A stretch of 8,353 nt of DNA from Oscillospiraceae bacterium (GCA_029068025.1 JAIEDJ010000016.1:1-8353); one strand, 5' to 3'. Counted from the first letter of the stretch, positions 1-5,690 are shown. The notes: a model not told the origin generated them from the sequence alone. Translations and numbers: made by a program.

Positions 1-699
1 ATATTTGAGCGATCCGCAGCCGTAAAACGCTTTTTCTCCAAGCTTTTCGGTTCGCGGAGGGATCGCGGCGATCCGCAGATATTTGCAGCTGTAAAAGCAC
101 ATTTTCGGAATTTCTCTGATCCCTTTTCCGAAGATCACAAATTGAACGCCGCTTTCCGCAAACGCCGCTTCGCCAAGCTTTTTGATATTATCGGGAAACG
201 CCACACGCTTGGCGCACGATTTGGAAAACGCGTTCGCTCCGATCTCGTTTACAAGCATACCGCCTATATACTCGGGGATAATTATTGACTTTTCCGAGCC
301 GTGGTAGTTGGTGATCCTTATCCGTTTTGATTTCTTGCGGAACGAGTAGCCGTACTCCTCCGCTTCCTTTTCGGTAAGCGAGATCTTCGGTATCTCTGCC
401 GGTTCTATCTCCCACAGATAATCCGGAACATAAATTCTTTCATGCTTCACCGGAGGACGGTCTGTAAACCGCCGATAAATTGTTTCCCACTTGTCCCAAT
501 CGGTATGAGGAGTGAAAATTTCCGGCATTTCGGCATTATCCTGATTTTTGATATATACGTTCTCCGAATTTTTGGGAATTTCTTTTTCCGAATTTTGTTT
601 TACGGCTTTATTTTTGTCGTAATCGGACTTTAAGGCTGCCGCGCCGGCGAGCGCCTTGATTCCCGATGTTATCAATGTTTTTAAGTATCTGTAATTCAT
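1..699 (-). CDS. BspA-like leucine-rich-repeat protein, C-terminus beyond the window
   Basis: The frame is open from an ATG at 697-699 to the left edge, giving 233 residues and no stop, so the gene is partial at its 3' end. Residues 1-25 are mildly hydrophobic but do not make a convincing signal peptide. Residues 26-110 are polar and charged with no domain I recognise. From about residue 125 the protein shows BspA/LRR_5-type repeats, for example IIIPEYIGGMLVNEIGANAF, then FPDNIKKLGEAAF and IPPRTEKLGEKAFYGC, spaced about 22-23 residues apart. This family usually mediates protein-protein contacts, on the surface or in the cytoplasm. The start is supported by AGGAG about 6 nt upstream. The stop codon of the upstream SDR gene overlaps this ribosome binding site and the gap is 9 nt, so the two genes are co-transcribed and probably translationally coupled. 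Function and partner are unknown. Confidence 0.85.
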   Translation of the reverse strand, partial: MNYRYLKTLITSGIKALAGAAALKSDYDKNKAVKQNSEKEIPKNSENVYIKNQDNAEMPEIFTPHTDWDKWETIYRRFTDRPPVKHERIYVPDYLWEIEPAEIPKISLTEKEAEEYGYSFRKKSKRIRITNYHGSEKSIIIPEYIGGMLVNEIGANAFSKSCAKRVAFPDNIKKLGEAAFAESGVQFVIFGKGIREIPKMCFYSCKYLRIAAIPPRTEKLGEKAFYGCGSLKY

Positions 700-708
700 T
701 AAACGCTC

Positions 709-1719
709 CTATGTTATAGTGTGATAATCCTTGTAAAACGCTCCGAAGTCCTTGATTTTTTCCTCGTTAAGATTCTTGGTTATAGGAAACAGCACCCGAG
801 CCGCACCGTCATCAAACGTGAGATACGGCGTGAAGCTCTTGCTGATCTCGTAATCGGGCGGGAACTGATTTGATACCCAGCCCGGATCACACGAGTACAC
901 GAAGATCTTGTCCGTTGCGTAATCACGCGCAAGCGAATGAGTCATCATATTCAGCGAAGCCTTTGCCATATTTGTGTGAGTGTGCCGCGTGAGCTTGGGC
1001 TTTTCGTTAAATCTGCCCTCGACGGAGCTCACATTGATAATAAAACGGTTTCGCGGTTCACCTTTCATAATACGCCGCAAGCCGCTTGTTAAGAGGAACG
1101 GCGCGGTAACATTGATCAATTGGACTTCAAGCATCTCCCGAACCGAAACTTCCTCGGGCTTGCGCACCCATGAGTTGTCGTTCGCGGTCTCGCCGTAATC
1201 GCAAAGCTGATTGCTTGCAATGGACAACACGCTCCCGGTCATGGGAATAGGCAAAAGATTTCCGCTTTCAAGAAGCAGCTCATTTTCGTGAGCTTCCAAA
1301 GCCGCGTAATATTCCGAGGATTTTTTCACTGTCTGGGCGGCGTTGTTTATCAGAATATCCAAGCCGTTTTCGCCGCAGATGTTCTCGATCTGAGAGATCA
1401 AAACGTCCATGCAGTCAACGTGAAGCAAATCGAATCCGATAATATATAAGCGGTTCTTGAATTCCTCAAAATCCGGCTCACGCATATATTTTTCAAGCGC
1501 CGATCTCGGGTAGCGCGTGACCGCGATCACGGACGCGCCCTGCCGCAGCAGCCTTAAACAGGCCGCAAAGCCGATCTTTATCCGGCCGCCCGTTACAACG
1601 GCGAAACGTCCCGAAAGATCGCAGTAGGTCTCGCGCATTTTGCGGTTCAGTTCGGCGCACTCGGGGCAAATTCCGTAATGTTCGATATTGCGCTGGCGGC
1701 AAATTAAGCAGATCCTCAT
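709..1719 (-). CDS. Short-chain dehydrogenase/reductase-fold protein with N-terminal zinc knuckle and altered active site
   Basis: The protein has 336 residues. Residues 4-21 hold a CxxC-x10-CxxC pattern (C4, C7, C18, C21), which suggests a small zinc ribbon ahead of the Rossmann fold. The nucleotide-binding motif is TGGRIKIG (43-50): the second glycine of canonical TGxxxGxG is lysine. Other SDR landmarks are present: NNAA (125-128), the structural Asn in LINVTAP (N203), NVSS (229-232) and DPGW (278-281). At the YxxxK site the sequence is TNMAK (249-253), so lysine is kept but tyrosine is replaced by threonine. At least classical SDR chemistry is doubtful. I have a general recollection of a bacterial SDR subfamily with TGGR(I/V)KIG, which would make this a subfamily trait, but that is unverified. 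The start has AAAGGAAA upstream. It is the first gene of an operon with the LRR gene, read from the promoter at 1912-1940. Substrate is unknown. Confidence 0.85.
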   Translation of the reverse strand: MRICLICRQRNIEHYGICPECAELNRKMRETYCDLSGRFAVVTGGRIKIGFAACLRLLRQGASVIAVTRYPRSALEKYMREPDFEEFKNRLYIIGFDLLHVDCMDVLISQIENICGENGLDILINNAAQTVKKSSEYYAALEAHENELLLESGNLLPIPMTGSVLSIASNQLCDYGETANDNSWVRKPEEVSVREMLEVQLINVTAPFLLTSGLRRIMKGEPRNRFIINVSSVEGRFNEKPKLTRHTHTNMAKASLNMMTHSLARDYATDKIFVYSCDPGWVSNQFPPDYEISKSFTPYLTFDDGAARVLFPITKNLNEEKIKDFGAFYKDYHTIT

Positions 1720-1720
1720 A

Positions 1721-1749
1721 TTGACAAATTTCCTTTTATATGTTACAAT
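1721..1749 (+). promoter_or_regulatory. Sigma-A promoter of structured RNA A
   Basis: TTGACA (1721-1726), a 17-nt spacer and TACAAT (1744-1749). The predicted start near 1756 coincides with the first closing stem of RNA A. The -35 box lies immediately upstream of the divergent SDR start codon and overlaps its ribosome-binding region. Confidence 0.8.
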
Positions 1750-1753
1750 ATAA

Positions 1754-1884
1754 TCATCGGTAGTTTATACAAAATGCCCTTCCCCCACGAAGGCGAAGCA
1801 GCTTGCTGCCCGATGACCCGCATAGCTCAACGTGAGAGCTTCCACTCCGCATCTGGATGATTACGGTTCAACTCCGTATGCGGG
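1754..1884 (+). ncRNA. Structured RNA A (first of two paralogous copies)
   Basis: No protein is encoded here. The strand folds into two domains. Domain 1 is closed by P1 (1754-1760 with 1810-1816, TCATCGG/CCGATGA) and holds two hairpins: CCTTC/GAAGG (1778-1782, 1789-1793) and GCAG-CTTG-CTGC (1798-1809, a stable CUUG tetraloop). Domain 2 is closed by the 8-bp P4 (1817-1824 with 1877-1884, CCCGCATA/TATGCGGG). It holds GCTC-AACGTGA-GAGC (1825-1839) and an ACGG/CCGT hairpin with loop TTCAACT (1863-1877). A copy with compensated helices and identical loops lies at 2021-2157. The conserved unpaired 5' stretch is GGTAGTTTAT. The transcript probably continues to the terminator at 1959-1986. I tested common riboswitch signatures by eye (SAM, TPP, cobalamin, glycine, ZTP, c-di-GMP, folate) and none fits. 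It may belong to a known computationally defined clostridial RNA class that I cannot name. Confidence 0.75.
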
Positions 1885-1911
1885 TATTATTGAATATTAA
1901 TTCTTGGTTTA

Positions 1912-1940
1912 ATTATATCACATTTTTCGTGTGATGTCAA
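1912..1940 (-). promoter_or_regulatory. Sigma-A promoter of the SDR-LRR operon
   Basis: On the minus strand: TTGACA (1940-1935), a 17-nt spacer and TATAAT (1917-1912), an exact consensus. The predicted start near 1905 gives a leader of about 185 nt to the SDR start codon at 1719, which would be antisense to all of RNA A. The spacer contains an inverted repeat, ATCACA-N7-TGTGAT, a possible operator. Confidence 0.75.
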
Positions 1941-1958
1941 TTAATGCCGGGTTTAAAA

Positions 1959-1986
1959 ATGCCGCGGTAATTCGCGGTATTTTTGT
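1959..1986 (+). terminator. Intrinsic terminator after RNA A
   Basis: An 8-bp stem ATGCCGCG (1959-1966) / CGCGGTAT (1973-1980), closed by one G-U pair, has a 6-nt loop and is followed by TTTTGT. A run of A residues on the other side means it could also act on the minus strand. It lies just before the RNA B promoter and would separate the two RNA units. Confidence 0.65.
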
Positions 1987-1987
1987 A

Positions 1988-2016
1988 TTGACAAGGCTAT
2001 GAAAATGTGTTATAAT
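1988..2016 (+). promoter_or_regulatory. Consensus sigma-A promoter of structured RNA B
   Basis: TTGACA (1988-1993), exactly 17 nt, then TATAAT (2011-2016). This is a perfect consensus, suggesting strong constitutive transcription. The predicted start near 2022 falls at the first base pairs of RNA B. Confidence 0.85.
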
Positions 2017-2020
2017 TATC

Positions 2021-2157
2021 CTGTCGGTAGTTTATGTAAAATCCCTCTCCGCACGGAGGAGAAGCGGCTTGCCGCCCGGCAGCCCGTATAGTTCAACGTG
2101 AGAACGGCCGTCCCACAATTGACGGAAATGTGACGGCGGTTAAACTCCGCCAACGGG
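2021..2157 (+). ncRNA. Structured RNA B (second paralogous copy)
   Basis: Same architecture as the copy at 1754-1884, with base changes that keep the helices. P1 is CTGTCGG/CCGGCAG (2021-2027, 2076-2082), including a U-G pair that supports the plus strand. P2 is CTCC-GCAC-GGAG (2047-2058). P3 is GCGG-CTTG-CCGC (2064-2075). P4 is CCCGT/ACGGG (2083-2087, 2153-2157). P5 is GTTC-AACGTGA-GAAC (2091-2105). P6 is GGCGG/CCGCC with loop TTAAACT (2135-2151). Between P5 and P6 it has an extra stem, CCGTC/GACGG (2108-2112, 2121-2125), which accounts for most of the length difference. There is no protein gene downstream on this strand, so it looks like a stand-alone RNA rather than a leader. The primary transcript probably ends at the terminator at 2211-2247. 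The promoter is stronger than that of RNA A, and the loops AACGTGA and GGTAGTTTAT are identical. Confidence 0.78.
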
Positions 2158-2210
2158 CGCTTTTGATTATTCGGAGCGCTGCTCCTTGACTATAGCACTA
2201 TATAAAATCA

Positions 2211-2247
2211 GGCACCTGGAGCGAAAATACGCTTCAGGTGCCATTTT
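2211..2247. terminator. Shared bidirectional terminator between RNA B and the anti-sigma gene
   Basis: A 13-bp stem (2211-2223 with 2230-2242, one G-T pair) with loop AAAATA. ATTTTG follows on the plus strand. On the minus strand the stem is followed by TGATTTTATA. It ends RNA B transcripts and the convergent sigma/anti-sigma operon, whose stop codon is at 2252-2254. Confidence 0.8.
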
Positions 2248-2251
2248 GTGT

Positions 2252-3043
2252 TTATCCGTGACCGTGACCGTTTCCGTGGTGTCCGGGTTCGGAAGATGTT
2301 GAACTGGTATCATTACTGCTGTCATGATGGCTGCTGTTATTATGATCGTCATGCTCGATGCTGCCGCAGTTGTTTCCCGTCAGCTGATCCGACAATTCGC
2401 GGATCTCGCGCATTGTCATATTGCGTATTTTTTCCGGCGTAATATTAGGATCAACAGCCCGCAATTCCAGATATGCCAGATATCTTTCATAAGACAGCCC
2501 AAGCTCGTGTGCCGCGGACGCTTCCGCAGAGCTTGCGGAATGGCAGTGAACGTTATTGTAATCGTTGGTGCAGTCCTTCACCGCGGAAAGGATATTAGCG
2601 GACTGCGCGTTGTTAGTTTCGATAACAGTGACCGTCATAAGCTCGTTTTCGGAAAGCATTGCTTCAACACTTTTATTTTCAAGTATTCTGCGGATCGCGT
2701 CATCATAAGACACATACTTTATATCAAGCGTTTCCATGAGCTTTTTTCCGTCATCGTTCAGCGCGCTTACGGAAATGACTTTGTCGAAGCAATTTATTCC
2801 GAGATCGAGAGAAGGATTTATGTCGATATTGATATGGGTTGTCGGAGTGAAATACAGCTTTAAGCCAATAAACAAAGCAAACACCAGGCATACGGCTGCC
2901 GCCGCGGGTATTATTTTTTGATATTTCGGGGCTTTGCGCGCTGTATAATTTCTCGTTTTTTGTGCGATGAATGCTTGTGTACTGCTTTTTATTCCCTCAT
3001 CCGCGCGGATCGAGTTAAACGCCGCTTTGATCTTATCATTCAT
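2252..3043 (-). CDS. RsgI-like membrane anti-sigma factor with His-rich extracellular tail
   Basis: The protein has 263 residues from the ATG at 3041-3043. GGGAGG (3057-3052) sits 8 nt upstream, better than the in-frame GTG at 3050-3052. Residues 1-42 are a charged cytoplasmic segment, where clostridial anti-sigma factors hold their sigma partner. Residues 44-62 form one transmembrane helix. Residues 70-110 (INIDINPSLDLGINCFDKVI and following) match the RsgI-type extracellular domain. Residues 180-222 carry the helical YLELRAVDPNITPEKI-type region seen in this family. The last 35 residues are rich in His, Asp, Ser and Gly (for example GHHGNGHGHG). In RsgI systems the outer region senses a ligand; a metal-binding sensor is plausible here but inferred. 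The start overlaps the sigma gene's stop by 8 nt, typical of a translationally coupled sigma/anti-sigma pair. Gene ends just before the terminator at 2211-2247. Confidence 0.85.
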   Translation of the reverse strand: MNDKIKAAFNSIRADEGIKSSTQAFIAQKTRNYTARKAPKYQKIIPAAAAVCLVFALFIGLKLYFTPTTHINIDINPSLDLGINCFDKVISVSALNDDGKKLMETLDIKYVSYDDAIRRILENKSVEAMLSENELMTVTVIETNNAQSANILSAVKDCTNDYNNVHCHSASSAEASAAHELGLSYERYLAYLELRAVDPNITPEKIRNMTMREIRELSDQLTGNNCGSIEHDDHNNSSHHDSSNDTSSTSSEPGHHGNGHGHG

Positions 3044-3518
3044 ATCCTTCACCTCCCAGCTTTTCCCGAAGCAGCTCCTTTGAGCGCGTCAGGAGCGTAT
3101 AGATCGTATTGACATTTTTGTGAAGGATCCGGCTTATCTGCGGGGCGGTGTAGTCCTCGTAATAATGCAGATACACAACATCACGGTATTTTTCCGGCAG
3201 CGAAAGCACCGCTTCAAGAACATCACTGTATTCCGGAGCGGCTTCCGATGCCAGCTCGGCGATCTCGTCAAGCGGAATGGTTCGCGAGCGGAAAAAGCTT
3301 TTCAAATGATCCTTGCAGGCGTTGATCGTAACGCGGATGATCCATGCCTTCTCGTGCTCATCGCTTTCAAAGATCTTGGAACTGAGATAATATTTGAAAA
3401 ATACGTTTTGAAACACATCTTCCGTGTCCGCGTGATTTTTGAGATAAACGACACAAAGCCGCTGAACGGTATCGGAATACCGCTCAATGGCTCTGTTGAC
3501 TTCTTGTTCACTTCGCAT
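3036..3518 (-). CDS. ECF-family RNA polymerase sigma factor
   Basis: The protein has 160 residues, a normal ECF length. Sigma region 2 spans about residues 8-75, with DTEDVFQNVF (31-40) and the WIIRVTINACKDHL segment (59-72). Region 4 spans about 105-155, with LPEKYRDVVYLHYYEDYTAP (107-126) and a helix-turn-helix ending TIYTLLTRSKELL. There is no region 1.1 or 3, as expected for the group. It should direct RNA polymerase to an alternative promoter and be held inactive by the membrane protein encoded next. The ATG at 3516-3518 has no clear Shine-Dalgarno sequence and lies 13 nt after the stop of the preceding secreted-protein gene, so translation probably depends on coupling. I cannot assign the ECF subgroup from sequence alone. 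Confidence 0.9.
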   Translation of the reverse strand: MRSEQEVNRAIERYSDTVQRLCVVYLKNHADTEDVFQNVFFKYYLSSKIFESDEHEKAWIIRVTINACKDHLKSFFRSRTIPLDEIAELASEAAPEYSDVLEAVLSLPEKYRDVVYLHYYEDYTAPQISRILHKNVNTIYTLLTRSKELLREKLGGEGYE

Positions 3519-3531
3519 TGCGATATTTCGA

Positions 3532-4149
3532 TCAATATTTGCAGCCGTGACAGCCGGTTTGATGATGACCGTTTGCGGTCACAGCGCCGCTGTTGTTGAC
3601 AGTATTGTGATGATATCCGTGCTGAGCACATGAACCGGCGGCGCAGCTGTCGCAGATCCCGTCGTTGTTGACATCGGCAAAATTGTTATAGCCGCAGTAA
3701 TAGCCGCCGCTGCACAAGCCGTTCGGCAGGCAGACTCCTCCGGCGTGATCATCGCAGATGCCGTTGTGATCATTATCAATAAAATTGCCGCTGTGGTGAT
3801 ACCCGTGCTGATAACAAGTTCCCGCGGCGCAGCTGTCGCAAACTCCATCACCGTTATAGTCGATAAAGTTCCCCCAGCCGTAATAATAGCTGCTGCACAA
3901 GCCGTTGTTCAGGCAAATTCCTCCGATTCCTCCAATAGCGCAGTCGCATACGCCGTTGTGATCGGCATCATGATAATAATGCAGGGATCTTCTTTGAGTG
4001 TTTACGGTTGTGTTGTAATTCCAAACAGCCGTGTTCGGCTGACGGTACGCGCTTGAATTGTGTTTGCTTGAGCAAGCGCTTGCGGTGATCCCTGTCAATG
4101 CTCCGACCGCCAAAACAGCCGCGGGAATAACTGCGAATATTTTTTTCAT
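3532..4149 (-). CDS. Secreted Cys/His-rich protein with four EF-hand/TSP3-like loops
   Basis: The protein has 205 residues from the ATG at 4147-4149. GGAGG lies 8 nt upstream; an in-frame upstream start at 4191 lacks such support. Residues 1-25 are a signal peptide (KK, hydrophobic core, ASA cleavage site before C26). The mature part is a tandem duplication (about 61-119 and 125-181). Each unit has two loops of the form DxDxxGxCD or DxNxDGxCD: 61-69, 97-105, 125-133 and 159-167. Each unit also has a GG(I/V)CLxNGLCS segment and a CAAGxCxQHGYHH segment. The loops resemble calcium-binding EF-hand or thrombospondin-3 repeats, but with Cys after the Gly-Val/Ile. There are 17 cysteines and about 17 histidines. 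Metal or calcium binding is inferred; no enzyme motif is visible. It is the first gene of the sigma/anti-sigma operon and a likely main product of that regulon. Confidence 0.82.
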   Translation of the reverse strand: MKKIFAVIPAAVLAVGALTGITASACSSKHNSSAYRQPNTAVWNYNTTVNTQRRSLHYYHDADHNGVCDCAIGGIGGICLNNGLCSSYYYGWGNFIDYNGDGVCDSCAAGTCYQHGYHHSGNFIDNDHNGICDDHAGGVCLPNGLCSGGYYCGYNNFADVNNDGICDSCAAGSCAQHGYHHNTVNNSGAVTANGHHQTGCHGCKY

Positions 4150-4197
4150 AATTATGTCCTCCGTAAAAAAATTGTTGATTGCCGGTTTCACTTATAA

Positions 4198-4224
4198 TAC
4201 GATCGAAACAGAAAATTCCATTCA
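4198..4224 (-). promoter_or_regulatory. Possible ECF-type promoter of the sigma operon
   Basis: Upstream of the secreted-protein gene the minus strand reads TGAATG (4224-4219), 17 nt, then CGTA (4201-4198). This resembles the TGAAAC-N16-CGTA pattern of SigW-like ECF factors and would imply autoregulation. No good sigma-A promoter is visible in the same interval. An alternative -35, GGAAT at 4219-4215, has too short a spacer (13 nt). The assignment is weak. Confidence 0.35.
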
Positions 4225-4237
4225 GATTCATTAAAAA

Positions 4238-4289
4238 AATTTAAAAATTTAAACATATCCGCCGCAAGTGCTTTGAAGATGCGGCGGAT
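4238..4289 (-). terminator. Intrinsic terminator of metK
   Basis: A perfect 10-bp stem ATCCGCCGCA/TGCGGCGGAT (4289-4280 with 4266-4257) is followed on the minus strand by T-rich sequence to about 4238. It separates metK from the downstream sigma operon on the same strand. Confidence 0.85.
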
Positions 4290-4313
4290 GTTCGTATTTA
4301 CTTATTTTTGAAA

Positions 4314-5486
4314 TTACAGATATTTCTTGAGATCTGCGGCACGGTCGGTCTTCTCCCATGCAACATTCAGATCCTCGCGTCCCATGTGTCCGTATGCCGC
4401 TACCTGACGGTACTGCGGCTTTCTGAGGTCGAGCGTCTTGATGATGGCTGCCGGACGGAGATCGAATTCCTTGTTTACCGCCTCGGCGATCTTTTCATCG
4501 CTGATCTTGCCTGTGCCGAACGTGTCAACCATTACCGAAACGGGCTTTGCAACGCCGATAGCGTATGCGAGCTGGATTTCCGCGCGCTCCGCGAGACCCG
4601 CAGCAACAATGTTCTTCGCCACATAGCGCGCCATGTACGCCGCGGAACGGTCAACCTTTGTCGGATCCTTGCCCGAGAACGCGCCGCCGCCGTGACGGGA
4701 ATATCCGCCGTATGTATCAACTATGATCTTGCGTCCGGTAAGTCCGCTGTCGCCCATCGGGCCGCCTACTACGAAGCGCCCGGTCGGGTTTACGAAATAC
4801 TTGGTGTTCTCGTCGAGAAGCTCCGCGGGAATAGTGGTCTTGATGACCTTTTCGATAACGTCCGCGCGGATCTGCTCGAGGGTAGCCGAAGCGAGGTGCT
4901 GGGACGAGATGACTACCGCGTCAACGCGAACGGGCTTGTTTCCGTCGTATTCAACTGTTACCTGGCTCTTGCCGTCAGGGAGAAGATAGGGGAGCGTCCC
5001 GTTCTTGCGGACCTCGGTGAGCTTCTTTGCGAGCTTGTGAGCAAGGCTGATCGGCATGGGCATGAGCTCGGGAGTCTCGGAGCAGGCAAAGCCGAACATC
5101 ATACCCTGGTCGCCCGCGCCGGTGTCGCCTTCGTTCTTCTCTCTGCCCTCAAGCGCGTTGTTTACGCCCATCGCGATATCCGGAGACTGCTTGTCGATGA
5201 TCGTGTATACCGCGCAGGTGTTAGCGTCAAAGCCGTACTCGCTGCTGGTGTAGCCGATCTCGGTGACGGTCTTGCGGACGATAGCCGGGATATCAATGTT
5301 CGCGGTGGTGGTGATCTCGCCCATTACCGTTACCATGCCTGTGGTGGTAGTGGTTTCGCATGCTACTCTGCCCATGGGATCCTGTGCGAGGATAGCGTCG
5401 AGGACAGCGTCGGAGATGTTGTCGCAGATCTTGTCGGGATGTCCTTCGGTTACGCTCTCGGAGGTGAATAATTTTCTTGTGCTCAT
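4314..5486 (-). CDS. metK: S-adenosylmethionine synthetase (methionine adenosyltransferase)
   Basis: The protein has 390 residues, full length for the family. This cytoplasmic enzyme makes S-adenosylmethionine from ATP and methionine, releasing phosphate and pyrophosphate. Visible signatures are GHPDK (15-19) near the ATP site, GAGDQGMMFGFA (123-134), DSGLTGRKI (246-254) and the glycine-rich GGGAFSGKDPTKVDRS (266-281). The last holds phosphate-binding Lys and Asp residues. AAAGGA lies about 8-10 nt before the ATG at 5484-5486. It is monocistronic: its terminator is at 4238-4289 and its own promoter at 5925-5953. A SAM-I riboswitch (5748-5890) gives feedback control by the product. The leader between the riboswitch terminator and the start codon holds a hairpin repeat (5516-5638) also found after leuA. 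Nothing in the coding region is unusual. Confidence 0.98.
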   Translation of the reverse strand: MSTRKLFTSESVTEGHPDKICDNISDAVLDAILAQDPMGRVACETTTTTGMVTVMGEITTTANIDIPAIVRKTVTEIGYTSSEYGFDANTCAVYTIIDKQSPDIAMGVNNALEGREKNEGDTGAGDQGMMFGFACSETPELMPMPISLAHKLAKKLTEVRKNGTLPYLLPDGKSQVTVEYDGNKPVRVDAVVISSQHLASATLEQIRADVIEKVIKTTIPAELLDENTKYFVNPTGRFVVGGPMGDSGLTGRKIIVDTYGGYSRHGGGAFSGKDPTKVDRSAAYMARYVAKNIVAAGLAERAEIQLAYAIGVAKPVSVMVDTFGTGKISDEKIAEAVNKEFDLRPAAIIKTLDLRKPQYRQVAAYGHMGREDLNVAWEKTDRAADLKKYL

Positions 5487-5515
5487 TGTGATTTTCCTTT
5501 CTTGTTTTAAACGCA

Positions 5516-5638
5516 GATCTTCGCCGGTTTTATAATGTTGACGATGGGCTGATTATCAAAAAATTTCAAAACCGGCTCACTTCGTTCGCCTAGCCAAGCA
5601 CGGAAGCGTGTCCCGCTGCGCGGAACCCGCTTCCGCAC
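5516..5638 (-). repeat. Dispersed hairpin repeat, copy 1, inside the metK leader
   Basis: Shared with 8190-8353 in the same order. First is GATCTT-GC-GG followed by TTTTATAATGTTGACGA-GGGCTG (plus-strand reading), then AATTTCAAAACCG, a short GC hairpin, CTAGCCA and a large GC-rich hairpin. In this copy GCCGGTTTT (5523-5531) pairs with AAAACCGGC (5568-5576). The small hairpin spans 5574-5590, and the big hairpin has 17-nt arms (5598-5614, 5622-5638). A further related unit, GTTGATCCTGGCTTTGGGGA, starts near 5672. It lies in the untranslated leader, downstream of the riboswitch terminator. No transposase is present. Origin and function are unknown; it resembles a clade-specific palindromic element. 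Confidence 0.7.
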
Positions 5639-5690
5639 TTGCTTTTTGAAATTTGCTATCGTCTTTGCGGCGTTGATCCTGGCTTTGGGG

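Noticed and set aside
1917..1936. CRP or Rex operator in the SDR promoter
   Set aside because: The half-sites are in reverse order to TGTGA-N6-TCACA and do not fit TTGTGAA-N4-TTCACAA.
2021..2157. RNA B as a riboswitch leader of a downstream gene
   Set aside because: The only downstream gene is convergent on the other strand, and a terminator follows at 2211-2247.
2324..2863. A 179-codon plus-strand frame opposite the anti-sigma gene
   Set aside because: Shadow of the RsgI-like gene on the other strand, with no ribosome binding site or domain signal.
3041..3052. GTG at 3050-3052 as the anti-sigma start
   Set aside because: The Shine-Dalgarno GGGAGG overlaps that codon; the ATG at 3041-3043 has ideal 8-nt spacing.
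4147..4191. Upstream in-frame start for the secreted protein at 4191
   Set aside because: It would put 14 polar residues before a clear signal peptide. The internal ATG has GGAGG at proper spacing.
4308..5471. A 387-codon open frame on the plus strand across metK
   Set aside because: It is antisense to an unmistakable metK with all family motifs. Its translation shows no known domain, and long antisense frames are common in GC-biased genes.
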